A DNA stretch of 64,000 bases from positions 127,872,298-127,936,297 of the forward strand of contig CM045728.1 in the NCBI GenBank assembly GCA_024760905.1. The letters are read 5' to 3'. Each line of letters begins with the position of its first letter. The first letter of the stretch is position 1. The notes under the pieces were generated by a model that saw only the letters and a list, made by a program, of their open reading frames with translations, ran no database searches and was not told the DNA's origin. The DNA comes from Plotosus lineatus. Lineage: Eukaryota; Chordata; Actinopteri; Siluriformes; Plotosidae. This document shows positions 1-11,262 of the stretch, piece by piece. The translations under genes and the position numbers were made by a program.

Positions 1-125
1 AAAGTCATGCAAGCACAGGGAGAACATGTACACTCTGAACAGTAACGCCTGAGCCCGGAACTTGAACCCAAAGGCTTTTTGCTGTGAGGCAGACATGCGA
101 ACCACTTCGACATCATGCCACCGGG
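1..125 (-). repeat. tRNA-headed SINE fragment, family 2 (head end)
   Basis: The reverse strand reads a head with GTGGTTCGCATGTCTGCCTC followed by GGGTTCAAGTTC (B-box-like) and ACATGTTCTCCCTGTGCTTG. This is the widespread teleost SINE pattern also seen at 28,620 and 34,258. It runs off the left edge of the window. Confidence 0.65.
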
Positions 126-1700
126 GAAGGGGGCCTCTGAATTTGAAATGGATGGGTCCTGTTTTGTTTGAGACAGCTATCTCCACCCACTGCAGCCTAT
201 CAGGTAGCAGTTTATTTGTTAACGATTCATGATTTACCTCCAATACTTTACATATTTTATTACGCTCATAATTTATACCATAGCCATGTTCATGTATAAA
301 AAAGTGAGGACAAATTCACTGGCAGCATGTGTCAGAGCAGGTCAGGGGTAAGAGTCTTGCTCGAGGTATCCCACCCTGACTTTTTGACACATCAGGGATT
401 TCAACTCACAACTATCCAACAACCAGGGCAGGACCTTCACCTCCATTTGTGTTACATGCTGTATATAATTTAGCACAATTTTCCCTTGCGCACAAGTATT
501 CCCAGCTGCACACACCGTATGCCCATTATAATTCTGAGCTATGTTTTCAAGGCCCTCTTTTTTCTCACTTTATCCTGCATTTATTGCGGTTGCTAGAGGC
601 ACACACAGGTAACCAGGAACATTAAGTAGGTCAACAGTACAATCAATGAGGTGAGACAAGACCTCAGGCCTGCCGGTTCGGTCCTGCGATCTAAATTCTC
701 CTAACTATATTCTTCTCCTTTAAAAAAAAAAAAGAAGAAGAAAAAAAAAGAAAAGGCCAGAGAGAGTGAGTGAGCAAACCTTCCCAACTTGATGTAAGTC
801 ATCATATACTAGCTCTGTCGCTTCTCCCTCCTCGGAGACACGGCAAAGTCACGCTGTAACACTTTCAGAATCAATTTAGAGTTTGGGGCTGCCTGCTCTC
901 TTCGTGTTGTTAATCCCAAAGTGACTTTTAAGATTAGACTGCAAGGAGAGTAATCGATTTTATACGGCTGGGCTGGAGGATGGGTTCCGAGAGTTACGAG
1001 AGTGGGAGCTTCTCAGGGGATCGAATGAGAGATGGAGGGATGGTAGAGAAGTGTTGTTTTTTTTTCCCCTCTCAAAAACGAAACAAAGAAGACTACTATC
1101 GTATCCAATTGAAATATATAAAAGGTTTGCTATGCTATCATCTTACTGAGTGGATTTATTAAAAATGACACCTTATGTGAGCACATTTACCGCAACAAGC
1201 TAATAATGCACATCAGTAATCAAAGTTGAAATATAAAATAACAAAAACATAGGCGTGTATTCATGAAAATGTGTAGAGCCAATAAGGATGCGTTACGAAA
1301 GCAAAGCAATAGAGTCAAGGGCATTTATTGATCGGCCAGGGAGAAGCTTTATTACCACAGATGCTTTGTGAGAGACAGAGGGTGAGAAATGCTGTAATGT
1401 GTTTGTTGGCAGGCATAATGCCCGAGTGATACTGTGCATTTTGCATCGCTTTAATATGGGCCCTATTAACATTGTCCAAAGAGTCATGATATCAGGGTTT
1501 TATCGTGCACTCAAAGCGGAGATCAGCCAACTAGTTCACAAAGCCATGAAGAGGGCTTGAGAGGACAAAATGAACTTATTTCACTATTACATTAATATAC
1601 GTAAATGATTTTGATGCTTACTGGAATAAAGAATTTCTATCCCAGAATAAATTGTGCACATTCCCAGCACAGTTCTCTAATAATGCTGAATAGAGGTGTG
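126..1700. other. no gene recognised
   Basis: AT-rich sequence with an A-rich tract at 721-757 and a degenerate SINE-like scrap near 320-440 (GGTAAGAGTCTTGCTCGAGG). Short open frames at 980-1,162 (plus) and 1,293-1,487 (minus) have no recognisable domain. I see nothing else. Confidence 0.5.
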
Positions 1701-1706
1701 TTTTAC

Positions 1707-1888
1707 ATTTACCGCATTTGGCAGACATCCTTACTCAGAGTGACTTAATTATCATTTCTTTATACAACTGAGCAATTGAGGGTTAAGGGCCTTGCTCAAG
1801 GGTCCAACAGTGGTGATGGTGGGGATTGAACCACTGACCTTCGGATTAGCAACCCATCACCTTATCCACTAAGTCACCACTGCCCTCT
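1707..1888 (-). repeat. tRNA-derived SINE, family 3
   Basis: On the minus strand it starts GGCAGTGGTGACTTAGTGGATA (A-box-like region), then GGTTCAATCCCC (B box). The body is GAGCAAGGCCCTTAACCC and the tail TGCCAAATGCGGTAAATG. This body and tail form a common fish SINE type. About 180 bp, apparently near full length. Confidence 0.75.
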
Positions 1889-1989
1889 ACTTTATAATTT
1901 TATAATCCCACAGCTACCCATTCTCAAGATTTCTAACCAACATAGTTTCCTGCCCTTCCACAACACGTCACGCACACACACTCACTGAA

Positions 1990-2062
1990 CCGCTTTAATC
2001 CTACTTTGGTTGTGAGGAGGATTGAAGCCTGTCTCAGCCCATACCGGGGCCAGTTTGAGAAT
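1990..2062 (-). repeat. SINE tail fragment
   Basis: Contains GAACCGCTTTAATCC and GCCTGTCTCAGCC, the reversed 3' part shared by SINE families A and 2. The head is missing. Confidence 0.5.
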
Positions 2063-3496
2063 CAATCTGGCTCCATAAAATTGTTCCTCGGGTCATGTAG
2101 TACACCTGCAAAGTTCCCGTTAGTAATAATAATATAGTCGTGATTCTACATCCGGGTCAATAAAGTGAAAAGCCTGTCCCAGCAAAACTGTTGGCATTGT
2201 TGCATAGTATAATGTTGTCAAATTTTGTTCAATTCTATACACGCATCATGGAGCTGTTGGACTTTTTTGGTTATGATGTCATAAGTCTGTTTCTGGATAA
2301 ACCCCCACAAACTCAGACTCCATGGATTCTGGGTATTGTCCACAAGAAAAGGTCTGTCAAGATTCATGTGATTCTGAAAGCTAAAAACTGAGAAGGACTC
2401 CCTCCACTCCCAGTTTTTTAATCTCCTGAAACTAGCTGTATCCAATTCCCACCCATCAAGTATTACATCCCCATCACACAAACACCACCAACCAGGGAGG
2501 GACAAAAGCATGCACACGACCCCTTTGTGACATGCGACGGTGCCACCAGCATCTTTACGAACTGCTGCACATGTGAATTTAGAGAACACCTCACACACTT
2601 GAAGGGAAAACGTTATCTGGGTTCTCACATGATTGAGCTCACAGACTCATCATTGGCCGGTGGTCACTGTGAGTGACAGGGAAGTACACGTATGCCATCC
2701 CTCCTGTGAGAGCTTGGCCAGTTAGTTCCCATGGACTCCCGGTCGCAGATGGCTGTGACATAAATCTGGATTCGACCAAGTAATATGCAGGTTGATGGGA
2801 GTAACACTTTTAGAGCCAACTGTCCACAACAATAGTAACATCAATACAAAAGGTATAAAAACAATAACATAATGCAGCTTTGGAGCAGAAAAAAAAATGT
2901 ATCTAATACGATCTGAGCTACATCACTGCTTCACCAGCCCACAGACAGAGGGGTATGTTTATGTGATATCTTGCACCCTGCCATCCCCTTGAGGCTGCTC
3001 ACAGAGCTGGCGTCAGTTCTTCTGTCAATCTGAGAGTTTTTGCATGTTTGTCAGACCCTGTGTGTTTATATTTTTCATTCACTCAAGCATGCATATGCTG
3101 GTTTTAGTGGCCCTTATGCAAAGTGGCATGTGAAATATAGCTAATTGAAAGGCATTCCACCATCTAACTCCATCTGACAGCAAATCTGCTCTTAGCATGC
3201 CGTAAACTACAGCTTGCAGAATGACTTACTATCAAAGACACCAGCCAAAATATCCCCCCAAAAAGCCTGAAGGTGCTAGCAGATTGATCATCTTCCACTT
3301 CCATGTGATTCCAAGTGGAGATATTGTTTTTCCACAGGTCTAACACAAGCAGATAACATGTAGGAAATGACATTGATGGACTAGGGGAGAAAGCGGAGGA
3401 GTGTTGCACCTCACATGAGCTCTGAGAATAATGTTGAATTTCTCAGGTTGTACCTTTCTCTACCACCTCAGGTTTGGTACACTAGGATATTACGGG
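2063..3496. other. no gene recognised
   Basis: Mostly unique-looking sequence. A 136-codon minus-strand frame at 2,218-2,628 and an 81-codon one at 3,164-3,409 have no recognisable domains or splice context, and I treat them as chance. Confidence 0.5.
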
Positions 3497-3828
3497 ATTT
3501 CTTTCGGCTTTTTCCCTTTTCTCGGAAGTGCCACAACGAATCATCTGATTCGCTCATTTGATTTGGCAGAGGTTTTTACGTCGGATGCCCTTCCTGTCAC
3601 AATCCTTTTAGCAAGGGACAGAAACATGCTGATGGCTTTGCAGCCTACTCTTTATGAAAGTCAGCAATTCTTTTACATGCCTCTCACCATAGACAGTGAG
3701 AGACATGGCCCGCCTTTGATAACCCAGTTCGACGCACTGGGGGGGACAGTGACAACCCTGTGGGGACTCGAACACCCAACCTTAGGATCAGCGAGACTGC
3801 GCCCTATCCACTAGACCACCACTGCCCC
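3497..3828 (-). repeat. SINE B (tRNA head, RTE-derived tail)
   Basis: On the minus strand: GGGGCAGTGGTGGTCTAGTGG head, B box GGTTCGAGTCCCC, body with CAGTGCGTCGAACTGGGTTA, then a tail containing GGGCATCCGACGTAAAAACC, GCGAATCAGATGATTCGTTG and AAAAAGCCGAAAGAAA. The tail blocks match the 5' leader and 3' end of the RTE elements in this window. Flanks GGATATTACG and GGGTATTATG may be a decayed target duplication. Confidence 0.75.
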
Positions 3829-3834
3829 AGGGTA

Positions 3835-6812
3835 TTATGTTGTTCTGATTTCAAATGCATCAAATATCTGACCATCATGAACTCTGTGCTTGGACTTTGT
3901 GCATGGCTCTTACTAATTTTTGTGTGTACATATTCACCCTCTGACATTCTTTCATGTAACAATGGGAGAAATCAGAAAATTACGCTGGAAACCCTACATA
4001 CTCTAAGGAAGTTGGGAATATGCAGAGTAAAGAAAACTCGTCGAGGACGCAAAAGTGTGTCAAGAAAGTTGAGTGTCAGCACCTGCCACAGATTTAAAGA
4101 ACTCAACATCCGAATGGGCGTTTTGAATGCAAGATCTGTGAAGACCAGCCTGTATCATAACAACAAGGCTCAAGCAATCTGTAGCCTGGTACAGGACAAC
4201 AAGCTGGATGCTCTAGCAATCACAGAGACATGGCTGAGACAAGGTGAGACTGATTCTCTTACTATGGATAGACTTCTACCTCCAGATTACAAATTCAAAC
4301 AGATCACCCGACATCACAAACGTGGAGAAGGTATCGGCTTAATATACAATGAAATCCTCTCTTATCAACTGCTGGACATTTAGACTGACCAAACAACTTT
4401 TGAATTTTTACCACTTCAGCTCACCACTGACAATCAATGCCTGAACCTGCTGATACTCTACAGACCCCCCCCAAAATACATCAGTTTTCTTTGAAGAGTT
4501 TGGTGAATTACTGAACAAATTGGAAATGGAAACTGGCAGGTTTTTGTGTGTGGAGATTTCAATTACCACATTGATTACAAAACAAATTCAGATGCCAAAA
4601 AGCTTCTCACTACTTTGGACTCACACAACTTGGTACAGCTGGTTGATGAACCTACGCATGTTGGTGGACACACCCTAGATTTAATCATCACAAGGGAGAA
4701 TGAGTTGCATGTACACAACATCAAGTGTGATCATTCTTTAAACTCCGATGACTGTGGCGTATTCTTCGATGTCAATATCAAAGTCCCAAGAAGAACAAGG
4801 AAGAAAATTGAATACCGGAAATGGGAGACTATTGGGCACCATTACTACTCATCCGGAATCCCCTTGGTACAATGAGGATATACGCACCGAAAATATAAAC
4901 GGCGTTACAAGAAAACCAGATTAGTGATCCACAAACAGATTCACGACTGTCAAAGGAATCTTGTGTGCTCTGCTACAGTGGCAGCAAAATCAGCTTATTA
5001 TAAGCAAGCATTGGAAACAGCTGATGGGCAGAAGGAAGTATTCGCAATTGCCAAGAAACTCTTGTTTAAGCAAAAATGTGCAGCACTTCCTGCCCATTCA
5101 TCTGTGGATGAACTTGCAAACCGATTCTTCACATTCTTCACTGATAAAATAGCAGGGATAAGACAATCGCTGACTGTAGCGCAATGTCTTAACCAACCAC
5201 CATCTCATTGTATATCTCAACTTCTTACGTACTTCAGACCAGTCACAGAAGAAGAATTTTATAAAATTGCCATTAATTCACCAACCAAATCCTGCAAACT
5301 GGATCCTATTCCAACAAGGCTCCTGAAGGAAACCTTGCACTCATTACTCTCAATGTTGATGCACATAATCAATGCATCTCTAAGCGAAGGTGTCATGCCA
5401 AACAACCTGAAGAGTGCAGTCATCACTCCTCTCCTCAAGAAGAACTTGGATCCTGAACAGCTTAAAAACTACAGACCCATTTCCAATCTTACATTCGTTT
5501 CAAAGCTGATAGAGCGAGCAGTTGTAACACGACTCAAGGACCACCTTTCCCTCAATGATTGCCAGGAGGAATTCCAGTCTGCTTATCATAACTTCCACAG
5601 CACGGAAACAGCTCTGACAAAAGGTTCAAAATGATCTTCTCAGAGGAGTAGATGGAAACAGAACTGTTATCCTTGTCCTCCTAGACCTCTCATCTGTATT
5701 TGATACCATTGACCACAAGATACTCCTTTCAACTTTGGAATGTATTTGTGGTATCAATGGAATAGCATTGAAATGGTTGGAGTCACGTATATCAGGCAGA
5801 CAACAGTCCGTCATGATAGATGGACACATGTCAAATGCCAAAGACCTAACATATGAAGTCCCTCAGGGCTCCGTAGTAGGTCCGCTCCTTTTTACTCTCT
5901 ACGCTTCCCCTCTTGGTGCTATTGTGAGATCATTCCAATTGGACCTGCACCTTTATGCGGATGATACACAAATCTATGACATTTAAACCACTCGACCAGT
6001 CATCAGTCAACCGCACTTTTGAATTAGTTCAACAGTGTGTCAGTAGCATCAAGGCATGGATGTCCTCCAACTGTCTGAAGCTGAACGATGACAAAACTGA
6101 GATTCTAGTTTTCAGTTCAAAACGAATTAGAAATTCTCTCACCATTCCAGAGTTCCGCATTGGTGATTGTGTGATCTCTGTAAGCAAAGAAACCCGGAAT
6201 CTTGGTATAATATTCAACTCCCATATCAGAATGGAATCCCACATCAACAGCGTCTGCAAGAGTGCATATTATCACATTCACAACATCAGCAATATCAGAC
6301 GATATCTTGACATGAAGTCCACTACAGCTCTCATAAAAGCGTTCATCATGTCGATACTCGACTTGCAATTCTTTGCTATTTGGAACACCTGAGTATTACT
6401 CCTGTACTACACAACTTACACTGGCTGTCAGTCAGATACAGGATTCAGTATAAGATAATGCTCCTTGTGTTCAAGTGCATGAAAGGCCTTGCTCCCAACT
6501 ACCTCGCCAATGTTCTTCAAGAGTACCAGCCACTCCGATCAAACTCAAAGAATCTCCTGGAGATACCAGCCACCCGAACGCACACATTTGGTGACCGTTT
6601 ATTTGAGAAAGCAGGTCCAATACTGTGGATCAGTCTACCGATCCATGTCAGATCCCAGGGGAACATAAACACATTCAAGTCACAACTTAAAACACACCTG
6701 TTCACACTTGCCTACCATGCCTATCAATAAGTTCTCAGACTCATCCTCAGTGCTTTTGAGTGGCATGTGCCAGAATTAGTGCTATATAAATATTTGTATG
6801 TATGTATTGTGA
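3835..6812 (+). mobile_element. L2-type LINE, degenerate
   Basis: The order is APE-type endonuclease, reverse transcriptase and a C-terminal domain typical of L2/CR1, then a 3' tail GTGCTATATAAATATTTG with a short GTATGTAT repeat. That tail, and the C-terminal frame TFGDRLFEKAGPILWISLP then SQLKTHLF, are the best clade evidence. The reading frame is broken at least five times. It is bounded on the left by a reversed SINE B and on the right by SINE tails. Confidence 0.8.
3877..6730 (+). pseudogene. L2 ORF2 pseudogene (endonuclease + reverse transcriptase)
   Basis: The first frame 3,877-4,383 has MGVLNARSVKTSL and LDALAITETWL (endonuclease motifs) and ends at TAG. The frame 4,546-4,875 has CGDFNYHIDY and HTLDLIITRE. 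The frame 4,924-5,634 carries RT fingers with LKNYRPISNLTFVSKLIE and FQSAYHNFHSTETAL. The frame 5,735-5,986 has VPQGSVVGPLLF and LYADDTQIY, so the catalytic YADD survives. The frames 5,955-6,392 and 6,380-6,730 hold thumb and C-terminal parts. Stops and frameshifts between them make it inactive. Confidence 0.8.
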
Positions 6813-6835
6813 GAAGACCATTTCACCGGAACAGC

Positions 6836-6875
6836 ATGTAGCTCAGCCGCTCATTCTCAAACCACTTAATCCTAC
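6836..6875 (-). repeat. family 2 SINE, first piece (split)
   Basis: CAAACCACTTAATCCTAC is the reversed 3' end of a family 2 SINE. It is interrupted by SINE A and then by the RTE element, and resumes at 7,228 and again at 10,567. Confidence 0.55.
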
Positions 6876-7227
6876 CAATGGGGCAGTGGTGGCCTGGTGG
6901 TAAGGTACTGGACTACCAATCCTAAAGTTGGGGGTTCAAGCCCCACTGTCAACAGTTGTCACTGCTGTCCCCCAGTGCACCTAACTGGGTTATCAAAGGC
7001 CAGTCATTTCTCTCACTGTCTATGGTGTGAAGCATGTAAAAGAACCATTGCTGAATTTCATCAAGAGTAGCTACATAGCCTTCAGCGTGTTTCTGCCCTG
7101 TGATGGAAAGCTGTCCAGGGTGTACGCTGCCATCACCCAGGGTCAGCTGATATGGGCACCAGCCTGCCCGTGACCCTAATTAGGATTAACTGGATCAGAA
7201 AATGAATGAACAAATGAACGTAATGAT
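6876..7227 (+). repeat. SINE A inserted in an older SINE
   Basis: The head GGGCAGTGGTGGCCTGGTGG has an A-box-like block, followed by B box GGGTTCAAGCCCC. The body carries CAGTGCACCTAACTGGGTTA and GGCCAGTCATTTCTCTCACT, and the tail AATTAGGATTAACTGGATC ends in GAATGAAC repeats. The ten bases TTAATCCTAC flank it at 6,866-6,875 and 7,228-7,237, a probable target-site duplication. Confidence 0.8.
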
Positions 7228-7555
7228 TTAATCCTACTGTTAGGGTTGCGGGGAGAATGCAGCTGTGAGGGAGGGCACAAGCCAGTGTCTCTCCCTCACG
7301 CCGGTCCCAAGCCCAGATAAATGCAGAGGGTTGCGTCAGGAAGGGCATCCGGCGTAAAACAAATGCCAAATAAAACATGCGAGTCATATCAAGAAAATTC
7401 ATACTGGATCGGTCGAGGCCCAGGTTAACAACGACCGCCATCAGTGCTGTTAATCAACAGGATGTTGGTGGAAATTGGACTACTGTTGGTCGAAGACGTC
7501 GAAGAAGGAGAGGTGGGAGGTGTGTCCATAGGCAGAGAGAGAGAAGAGGAAAGGC

Positions 7556-10531
7556 ATGAGTCGAGAACTGAAAGTAGGGACTTTGAATGTTGGAACTATG
7601 ACAGGAAAAGGTAGAGAGCTGGCTGACATGATGCAGAGGAGGAAGGTGGACATACTGTGTGTTCAGGAGACCAGGTGGAAAAGTAGCAAGGCTAGAAGCA
7701 TAGGAGCAGGGTTTAAGCTGTTTTTTCATGGTGTGGATGGGAAGAGAAATGGAGTAGGAGTCATCTTGAAGGAGGAGTTTGGCAGGAATGTTCTAGAAGT
7801 GAAAAGTGTCACACAGAGTGATGAGTCTCAAGTTAGAAATCGAAGGCATGATGTTCAATGTTGTTAGTGCTTATGCCCCACAGGCAGGATGTGAGCGAGA
7901 AGAGAAGGAGAGATTCTGGAGTGAGTTAGATGAAGTGATGCAGAATACCCCCAAAGATGAAAGAGTAGTCATTGGGGCAGACTTCAATGGACATGTTGGT
8001 GCAGGAAACAGAGGGGACGAGGAAGTGATGAGCAGGTTTGGTATCCAGGACAGGAACGCAGAAGGACAGATGTTGGTAGATTTTGCAAAAAGGATGGAAA
8101 TGGCTGTGGTAAATACTTTCTTCCAGAAGAGAGAGGAGCACAGAGTGACTTATAAAAGCGGAGGTAGGAGCACACAGGTAGACTACATCTTGTGCAGGCG
8201 ATGTAATTTGAAGGAAGTCAGTGACTGAAAAGTATTAGCGGGCGAGAGTGTTGCCAAACAGCATAGGATGGTAGTGTGCAGGATGACACTGATGGTGAGG
8301 AAGGTGAAGAAGGCAAAGGTCGAGCAGAAGACAAAGTGGTGAAAGCTGAAAAAGGAAGCGTGTCGTGTTGTCCTGTCTTCAAGGAGATGTTGAAACAGGC
8401 TTTGGGTAGTCAGGTAGTGCTTCCAGATGACTGGACAACTACAGCTAATGTGATCAGGGAGACAGGTAGGAGAATACTTGGTGTGTCATCTGGAAGGAGA
8501 GAAGATAAGGAGACTTGGTGGTGGCATGAGGAAGTGCAGGAGTGTGTACAAAGGAAGAGGTTAGGTAAGAAGAAGTGGGACATAGAGAGGACCGAAGAGA
8601 GTAAACAGGAGTACAGGGAGACACAGCGTAAGGCGAAGGTAGCGGTGTCAAAGGCCAAACAGAGCGCGTAAATGAGAGAGAAAAAAAAGAGTAGAAGAGG
8701 TTACCGTTGAGGAACAGGAAGTAGCAAAGATTAATAAGGGTGAAGTGAGGAGGGCATTGAAGAGGATGAAGAATGGAAAGGCAGTTGGCCCTGATGACAT
8801 ACCGGTGGAAGTATGGAAGTGTCTAGGAGAGGAAGCAGTAGATTTCCTGACAAGAACATTCAACAAGGTCTTAGAGAGTGAGAGGATGCCAGAGGAAAAG
8901 TGTGCTGGTGCCCATTTTTAAGAACAAGGGAGATGTGCAGAGTTGTGGCAATTACAGAGGGATAAAGTTGATGAGCCATGCGATGAAGTTATGGGAAAAA
9001 ATAGTGTAAGCTAGACTAAGGGCAGAGGTCAGCATTTGTGAACAACAGTTTGGTTTCATGGCAAGAGCACCACAGATGCAGTGTTTGCCTTGAGGATGTT
9101 AATCGAGAAGTACAGAGAAGGTCAGAAGGAGCTGCATTGTGCCTTTGTGGATCTGGAGAAAGCATATGACAGGGTGCCGAGAGAGGAACTGTGGTATTGC
9201 ATGAGAAAGTCTGGAGCGGCAGAGAAGTATGTTAGAGTGGTGCAGGACATGTCTGAGAGATGTAAGACAGTGGTGAGGTGTGCTGTCGGTGTGACAGAAG
9301 AGTTCAAGGTAGAGGTGGGACTGCATCAAGGGTCAGCTCTGAGCCCCTTCTTGTTTGCTATGGTGATGGACAGGATGACAGACGAGGTTAGGCAAGAATC
9401 TCCATGTACTATGATGTTTGCAGATGACATTGTGATCTGCAGTGAGAGCAGAGAACAAGTGCAGGAAAACCTAGAGCGGTGGAGGTATGCCCTGAAAAGG
9501 AGGGGAATGAAGGTTAGCCTCAGTAAGACAGAATACATGTGTATGAATGCCAAGGACCCAACAGGAACGGTGAGGTTACAAGGAGCAGAGATAAGAAAGG
9601 TTCAGTTCATTTTCTGTAACCACTTCATCCTAATTAGGGTCGCGGGGAGGCTGGTGCCCAACCCAGCCAACTCAGGGCAAGGGCAGAGTACACCCTGGAC
9701 AGCTCGCCAGGCCATCGCAGGGAGGAAACACGCTGACGGCTTTGCAGCCTACTCTTGTCGAAAGTCAGCAATGGTTCTTTTACATGCCTCACACCATAGA
9801 CAGTGAGCGACATGGCCGGCCTTAGATAACCCAGTTAGCTGCACTGGGGGGGGGACGACAGTGACAAGCTTGTTGAGAGTGAGACTCGAACCCCCAACCT
9901 TTTGGATCAGCGATCCGGCGCCTTATACCACTAGACCACCACTGCACTGATAAGAAAGGTGGAGGATTTTAAGTACTTAAGCTCAACAATCCAGAGCAAT
10001 GGAGTGTGGGGAAAAGAGGTGAAGAAGCGTGTGCAGGCAGGTTGGAATGGTTGGAGAAAAGTGTCCGGTGTGATGTGTGATATGAAGGTATCGGCAAAAA
10101 TGAAAGGAAAAGTGCACAAGACGGTGTTGAGGCCAGCGATGTTGTATGGTTTAGAAACAGTGGCCCTGGGGAAAAGACAGGAGGCAGAGCTGGAGGTAGC
10201 AGAGATGAAAATGTTGAGGTTCTCTTTGGGAGTAACGAGGATGGATAGGATCAGGAATGTGCACATCAGAGGGACAGCACATGTAAGACGTTTTGGAGAC
10301 AAAGTCAGAGAGGCTAGATTGAGATGGTTTGGACATGTACAGAGGAGGGATAGTGAGTATATTGGTAGTAGGACGTTGAGGTTGGAACTACCAGGCAGAA
10401 GGCCTAGAGGAAGACCAAAGAGACGATTCATGGATGTGGTGAAGGAGGACATGAAGGCAGTTGGTGTAAGAGAAAAAGATGCAGAGGATAGGGTGAGATG
10501 GAGGCAGATGATTCGCTGTGGCGAACCCTGA
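7556..10531 (+). pseudogene. RTE ORF pseudogene, copy 1
   Basis: The frames 7,556-7,867 and 7,806-8,228 give the endonuclease (LKVGTLNVGTMTGKGREL, ILCVQETRWKS, GADFNGHVGAGN, QVDYILCRR). The frame 8,276-8,671 gives the linker. The frame 9,081-9,600 gives RT with FVDLEKAYDRVPREELW, GLHQGSALSPFLFAMV and MMFADDIVICSE. The frame 9,959-10,531 gives the C-terminal region (RWFGHVQRRDSEYIG, GRRPRGRPKRRFMD). In fish databases this endonuclease is often labelled 'craniofacial development protein 2-like', which is a retrotransposon-derived name. Several frameshifts and the SINE make it inactive. Confidence 0.85.
9601..9948 (-). repeat. SINE A, full length, with clean target duplication
   Basis: GATAAGAAAGG at 9,590-9,600 is repeated at 9,949-9,959 and the RTE frame resumes directly after it, so the SINE boundaries are exact: 348 bp. 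On the minus strand: GTGCAGTGGTGGTCTAGTGG head, GGTTCGAGTCTC B box, body, and the tail CTAATTAGGATGAAGTGG then CAGAAAATGAACTGAA. This copy is a good reference for the family. Confidence 0.92.
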
Positions 10532-10582
10532 AGGGAAAAGCCGAAGTGACAAGAAGAAGAAGAAGATTAGGGTTGTTGGGAG

Positions 10583-10862
10583 GATGGAGCACAGCCAACA
10601 CTGGGTGAAGATGGGGTACACCCTGAATGACTTACCAGTCCATTAAAGAACCAACACACATTCATCCTCACACCTTGGGGCAATTTTAGCAGCCAATTAG
10701 CCCAATGTACACATCTTAACACTGTGGGAGGAAACTGGAATACCTTGAGAAAACACCATGCAAGCACAGGGAGAACACGTACCTCAACACACACATATCC
10801 TTACCGAGCCTGAGACTCAAATCCAGAACCTTGCTGTTATAAAGTGGACATTCTAAATACTC
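10583..10862 (-). repeat. family 2 SINE, distal piece
   Basis: It continues the SINE broken by RTE copy 1: reversed body with CCAATTAGCCCAATGTACAC, CACTGTGGGAGGAAACTGGA and GCAAGCACAGGGAGAACACG, down to the head at about 10,860. Confidence 0.7.
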
Positions 10863-11047
10863 CGTCACCATGTATACAGCTATTAAATCACAAACTATTG
10901 GAAATGATCAAATTATTCAAGAAAACTATTGTAAAGGTCAACATTTTACTCATATCTGTTGCTAATTTCAGAAGAAAAGCCTCCAGATGTCTAAAACGAG
11001 TTAAATTATGCTTAGGGCTGATCACACTAGAGGTGTAATAGAAAAGT

Positions 11048-11262
11048 AATTGCCATTCATTCATTCATTTTCTGAGCTGCTTAATCCTAATTAGGGTTGC
11101 AGGGAGGCTGGCACCCATCTCAGCCAACTCTGGGCGAAGGCAAAGTACACCCTGGACAGCTCATCAGGCCATCGCAGGGCAGAGAGACACTGATGGCTCT
11201 GCAGCTACTTTTGACGAAAGTCAGCAATGCTTCTTTTACAGCCTCGCACCATAGACAGCGAT
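11048..11262 (-). repeat. SINE A, 5' truncated
   Basis: It starts with (CATT)n and TTTTCTGAGCTGCTTAATCC, the reversed tail, and runs through the body to ACCATAGACAGCGA. The tRNA head is missing, the usual pattern of 5' truncation. Confidence 0.8.

Larger units (their letters stand above)
7256..10566 (+). mobile_element. RTE-like LINE, copy 1 (split by a SINE)
   Basis: It begins AATGCAGCTGTGAGGG, carries the leader block CCGGTCCCAAGCCC...GGGCATCCGGCGTAAAAC, an endonuclease-RT ORF, and ends AAGGGAAAAGCCGAAGTGAC with AAGAAG repeats. The flanks TTAGGGTTGCGGGGAG (7,240-7,255) and TTAGGGTTGTTGGGAG (10,567-10,582) are a 16-bp duplication with two changes. Relative to copy 2 it lacks about 200 nt after 8,668 (end of the endonuclease-RT linker) and carries a reversed SINE A at 9,601-9,948. 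Confidence 0.85.

Noticed and set aside
2218..2628. 136-codon minus-strand frame
   Set aside because: No recognisable domain, no splice or promoter context, and an overlapping frame on the other strand. Treated as chance.
6880..6960. tRNA genes at SINE heads (also 9,900, 14,265, 28,625, 33,650, 56,205)
   Set aside because: A- and B-box-like blocks are present, but no cloverleaf with paired acceptor stem. They are SINE promoters, not tRNA genes.
7556..8228. A host 'craniofacial development protein 2-like' gene
   Set aside because: This database label belongs to RTE endonucleases. The same frame recurs at 21,811 and 50,212 inside retrotransposon copies with RT downstream.
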